Assembly: GCA_002396805.1 (NCBI GenBank)
Contig: DGYW01000062.1
Coordinates: 11,028-19,794 of the forward strand
Length of the DNA: 8,767 bases
From: Firmicutes bacterium UBA4996
GTDB taxonomy: Bacteria > Bacillota > Limnochordia > Darwinibacteriales > Darwinibacteriaceae
Direction: 5' to 3'
In this document: one piece after another, positions 6,914 through 8,767 of the stretch
How the letters are laid out: the number at the start of each line of letters is the position of its first letter
How positions within the stretch are numbered: position 1 is the stretch's first letter
Program-made: the position numbers and the translations under genes
The notes under the pieces: model-generated
The model's database searches: none
The model's input: the letters and a program-made list of their open reading frames with translations, nothing else
Told to the model about the DNA's origin: nothing

Positions 6914-6942
6914 AGAGGAATTTTCTAGAAAGTATCTAATAT
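6914..6942 (+). promoter_or_regulatory. Sigma-H-type promoter of spoVS
   Basis: AGAGGAATT (6914-6922) fits the sigma-H -35 consensus RNAGGAWWW at every defined position. After an 11-base spacer, ATCTAATAT (6934-6942) fits the -10 consensus RNNGAATWW with one mismatch (T for G). In B. subtilis spoVS is transcribed by sigma-H at the onset of sporulation. The predicted transcript starts near 6949 and would carry a leader of about 50 bases. No sigma-A -35 lies at the right distance. Confidence 0.7.
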
Positions 6943-6982
6943 GTTAGTGATGATACCAAGTAATGTACATCAAGCTTTTACT

Positions 6983-6990
6983 AAGGAGGT
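6983..6990 (+). promoter_or_regulatory. Ribosome binding site that fixes the spoVS start
   Basis: AAGGAGGT lies ten bases before ATG 7001. An upstream in-frame ATG at 6941 falls within the -10 element of the promoter and has no ribosome site, so it cannot be the normal start. Confidence 0.9.
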
Positions 6991-7000
6991 CACTACTAAC

Positions 7001-7261
7001 ATGGAAGTATTAAAAGTATCGGCTAACTCTGTACCCAACAAAGTCGCAGGTGCATTAGCAGGAAAAATTCGCGAAGAAGGTCGTGCCGAGATTCAAGCCA
7101 TCGGTGCAGGCGCGTTAAACCAAGCGGTCAAAGCAGTGGCTATAGCCCGAGGTTTTGTGGCCCCTAGCGGAACAGATTTAGTGTGTATTCCGGCATTCAC
7201 TGATGTGATGATTGACGAGGAAGAGAGAACAGCGATTAAACTTATTGTAGAACCGCGGTAA
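7001..7261 (+). CDS. spoVS: Stage V sporulation protein S
   Basis: Started at ATG 7001, the protein is 86 residues, the same length as B. subtilis SpoVS. It is nearly identical through the middle and end, including GAGALNQAVKAVAIARGF (50-67), VAPSGTDL and the C-terminus EERTAIKLIVEPR. SpoVS is a small protein of the Alba-like fold. In B. subtilis its loss blocks spore coat and cortex development at stage V and affects septation, and it is expressed early under sigma-H. A matching promoter lies upstream at 6914-6942 and a strong terminator follows at 7270. Its presence indicates that the host belongs to a spore-forming lineage, although spoVS homologues also occur outside spore formers. Confidence 0.98.
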   Translation: MEVLKVSANSVPNKVAGALAGKIREEGRAEIQAIGAGALNQAVKAVAIARGFVAPSGTDLVCIPAFTDVMIDEEERTAIKLIVEPR

Positions 7262-7269
7262 AAGTTCTA

Positions 7270-7305
7270 GGGGGTTCGCCCTTGTGGGTGGACCCTCGTT
7301 TTTTT
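7270..7305 (+). terminator. Strong rho-independent terminator after spoVS
   Basis: A 12-pair stem, GGGGGTTCGCCC (7270-7281) with GGGTGGACCCTC (7286-7297), includes three G-U pairs. It closes a TTGT loop and is followed by G and seven Ts (7299-7305). The T run ends directly against the GGAGG ribosome site of the next gene. Confidence 0.9.
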
Positions 7306-7310
7306 GGAGG
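7306..7310 (+). promoter_or_regulatory. Ribosome binding site of the dipeptidase gene
   Basis: GGAGG, six bases before ATG 7317. It decides against a GTG at 7284 in the same frame, which would start inside the terminator loop. There is no space for a promoter between the terminator and this site. Confidence 0.88.
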
Positions 7311-7316
7311 TTAGTT

Positions 7317-8255
7317 ATGTTAATTTTTGACGCTCATATCGATACCCTGTCGCGTCTTGTAAAGACGGGCCAGGGTTTTCATCAAGCCCAAGGACATGTG
7401 CACCTTCAAACGTTGCGTGAAAGCAAAATAGGTGCCCAATTTTTCGCCGCATTTGTGGATCCAAAGTTGTACCAGGGTATGGCCTTGCACAGTTCTCTCC
7501 AGATGATTGACCAGTTTTGGCAGCTGGTGGAGGAATATAGTGAGGAGCTTAGATTCGCTGGTTCCGCGGAGGAGATCATCCAGGCACGAAAGGATGGTAA
7601 AATTGCTTGTCTTCTTGCCATTGAGGGTGGGGAGGCATTGGAAGGCAAATTAGCGAATTTGCGTATGTTTTATCGCTTGGGCGTTCGCCTTATAACCCTA
7701 ACTTGGAATCATCGAAATCAGTTAGCTAGTGGACAGTCAGAGGGAAATGATGGTGGGGGTTTAAGTAAATTTGGTCGGGAAGTGGTCCAGGAAATGAATC
7801 ATCTGGGCATGCTCATCGATGTTTCTCACCTCAACGAATTGGGCTTTTGGGAGGTGCTTAAATTAAGTACTAGACCTGTTTTAGCCTCCCATTCTAATGC
7901 CCGAGCCTTATGTGATCACCCCCGTAACCTGACTGATGAGCAAATTAGGGCTTTATCAGCTCAGGGAGGGGTCATTGGGGTGAATTTCTTTCCCTATTTT
8001 CTCGATCCATCTGGTAAAGCCACGATTGGGCATGTGGTGGAGCAGATTGACTACTTAATCCAAGTCGGCGGGATCGATTGTGTTGGCCTTGGCTCTGATT
8101 TTGATGGGATTAACAGCGTGCCACAAGATCTAGAAAACTGTGCTCAGATTCAAAACTTAGTGCCGGCCTTGGCCCAAAAAGGCTATGGAGAACGGGAAAT
8201 TGAGCAAGTCATGGGTGGCAATTTATTGCGCTTGTGCACCGATGTTCTTGGCTAA
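7317..8255 (+). CDS. Membrane-dipeptidase family protein (peptidase M19)
   Basis: A 312-residue TIM-barrel metallopeptidase of the M19 (renal dipeptidase) family, which uses two zinc ions to cleave dipeptides, including ones with a D-residue at the second position. The zinc-ligand motifs are complete: H7 and D9 in DAHIDT, bridging E103 in AIEGGEA, H171 in DVSHLNE, H192 in SHSNAR, and D261 in GLGSDFDG. There is no signal peptide or lipobox, so it should be cytoplasmic despite the family name. Dipeptide salvage, including cell-wall-derived dipeptides, is a reasonable inference. It follows spoVS after a terminator with no visible promoter, so expression may depend on read-through of spoVS transcription. 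The exact substrate is unknown. Confidence 0.95.
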   Translation: MLIFDAHIDTLSRLVKTGQGFHQAQGHVHLQTLRESKIGAQFFAAFVDPKLYQGMALHSSLQMIDQFWQLVEEYSEELRFAGSAEEIIQARKDGKIACLLAIEGGEALEGKLANLRMFYRLGVRLITLTWNHRNQLASGQSEGNDGGGLSKFGREVVQEMNHLGMLIDVSHLNELGFWEVLKLSTRPVLASHSNARALCDHPRNLTDEQIRALSAQGGVIGVNFFPYFLDPSGKATIGHVVEQIDYLIQVGGIDCVGLGSDFDGINSVPQDLENCAQIQNLVPALAQKGYGEREIEQVMGGNLLRLCTDVLG

Positions 8256-8297
8256 AATCCACACCTTAGGGCATGCTAAACAAAAAGGAGGTGGCCC

Positions 8298-8510
8298 ATG
8301 GGTTCCAATGTGGTGAAAGTGATTGAGTTAGTAGGTCAATCCGATCACAGCTGGGAAGATGCGGTGCAGGTGGCTGTAAAAGAGGCCGCTAAGACTTTAA
8401 GAGGTATCACTGGAGTTGAGGTCGTAAACTGGACAGGACACGTGAATGACCAGGGAGACATTACCGGTTATCGCGCTAATGTACAGGTAGCCTTTGAGGT
8501 GGAAAACTAA
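8298..8510 (+). CDS. Dodecin family protein
   Basis: A 70-residue protein with the dodecin pattern: VVKVIELVGQS (5-15), SWEDAVQVAVKEAAKTLR (18-35), GVEVV (39-43) and a final strand, VQVAFEVE (62-69). Dodecins assemble as hollow dodecamers that store or buffer flavins, or in some subfamilies other ligands. The start ATG 8298 has AAAGGAGGTG at 8284-8293. In flavin-binding archaeal and mycobacterial dodecins a tryptophan precedes the EVV strand and stacks on the flavin. Here that position appears to be G39, and a tryptophan lies at 45 instead. It is 42 bases behind the dipeptidase gene with no hairpin between, so the two are probably cotranscribed. A terminator follows. Confidence 0.93.
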   Translation: MGSNVVKVIELVGQSDHSWEDAVQVAVKEAAKTLRGITGVEVVNWTGHVNDQGDITGYRANVQVAFEVEN

Positions 8511-8534
8511 AATTAGGAAAAAGTTCTAATGTGC

Positions 8535-8564
8535 AAAACGGCTTAGGATAACTGAGCCGTTTTT
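8535..8564 (+). terminator. Rho-independent terminator after the dodecin gene
   Basis: AAAACGGCTTAG (8535-8546) pairs with CTGAGCCGTTTT (8552-8563), with one G-U pair, around a five-base loop. The stem ends in a run of five Ts. The A-rich left arm and T-rich right arm could also serve the opposite strand. Confidence 0.88.
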
Positions 8565-8606
8565 GGTTACACTAACCTCAGCTGAATTTTCAAGCGGGGT
8601 GATAAA

Positions 8607-8767
8607 GTGGATTGGATGGGAGCTGTAGTACGTTTTATTGTTTCAGCTCTAGTGTTAATGTTGGTGGGGTTCATTCTCCCTGGTTTTAAGGCTCTGACTT
8701 TCTTCCATGCCTTAATGGCTGCAATTGTCATTGCAGTCTTGGGTTGGGTCGTAGAAAGTCTGTTGGG
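8607..8767 (+). CDS. Small holin-like membrane protein (3' partial)
   Basis: Fifty-three codons are visible before the window ends, with no stop. The start is GTG 8607, five bases after GGGGTG (8596-8601); ATG 8616 is the alternative. The visible part has one hydrophobic segment (about 5-23), an LPGF turn (24-27), and the beginning of a second segment (about 34-53). This pattern matches the family named phage holin superfamily IV (PF04020, YvlD-like), small proteins with up to four membrane segments found on many bacterial chromosomes outside prophages. The function is not established, and the phage name should not be read as evidence of a prophage. No promoter is evident in the 42 bases after the upstream terminator. 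Confidence 0.8.
   Translation, partial: MDWMGAVVRFIVSALVLMLVGFILPGFKALTFFHALMAAIVIAVLGWVVESLL

Noticed and set aside
6941..7000. An in-frame N-terminal extension of spoVS starting at ATG 6941
   Set aside because: The ATG lies inside the sigma-H -10 element, has no ribosome site, and the extension is absent from the 86-residue SpoVS family.
7284..7316. A longer dipeptidase starting at GTG 7284
   Set aside because: It would begin in the loop of the spoVS terminator; GGAGG before ATG 7317 gives a normal family N-terminus.
8565..8577. Small inverted repeat GGTTA-CAC-TAACC after the dodecin terminator
   Set aside because: A five-base stem with a three-base loop is too weak to call an operator or terminator.
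8607..8767. Holin-like gene as evidence of a prophage
   Set aside because: This small membrane family is common on chromosomes without phage genes, and nothing else phage-like is present in the window.

Overview
The window is ordinary chromosomal DNA from a Gram-positive, endospore-forming bacterium, most likely a clostridial Firmicute of the Desulfitobacterium/Peptococcaceae type (lineage inferred). The evidence is the cinA-recA-rny-ymdB-spoVS gene order familiar from Bacillus subtilis and its relatives, strong AGGAGG-type ribosome binding sites, frequent TTG/GTG starts, a Firmicute-type LexA box (CGAAC-N4-GTTTT) before recA, and a spoVS gene behind a sigma-H-like promoter. All genes are on the + strand. 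I see no mobile element, CRISPR array, rRNA or tRNA.

Layout. Positions 1-786 hold the C-terminal two thirds of cinA, cut by the window start. Positions 811-2247 encode a membrane-anchored metallophosphoesterase whose catalytic domain is predicted to lie outside the cell; this gene sits between cinA and recA. A 149-base gap follows with a terminator, a possible folded RNA, a weak promoter candidate and a LexA box. Then come recA (2397-3428) and recX (3409-3885), which overlap. After a terminator comes rny (RNase Y, to 5574), which has a very strong ribosome binding site but no normal start codon at the right distance. A second terminator is followed by an unrecognised 169-residue gene (5624-6133), overlapped by four bases by ymdB (6130-6897). 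Next come a sigma-H-like promoter and spoVS (7001-7261), a strong terminator, an M19 dipeptidase (7317-8255), a dodecin (8298-8510), another terminator, and the first 53 codons of a small holin-like membrane protein that runs off the right edge.

How the genes fit together. The left half is a DNA repair and recombination block: CinA, RecA, and RecX as modulator of RecA, under probable SOS control. The middle is an RNA-turnover block: membrane-anchored RNase Y plus the YmdB phosphodiesterase. The right half leans towards sporulation and stationary phase: SpoVS with its own promoter, followed by a dipeptidase and a flavin-binding dodecin that show no obvious promoter of their own. Three of the four best terminators sit immediately before the ribosome binding site of the next gene, leaving no room for a conventional promoter, so read-through or attenuation probably matters here.

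I do not see a clear new multi-gene system. The points most worth a second look are the outward-facing phosphoesterase next to recA, the unusual rny start, the unknown gene between rny and ymdB, and the terminator/ribosome-site arrangement.
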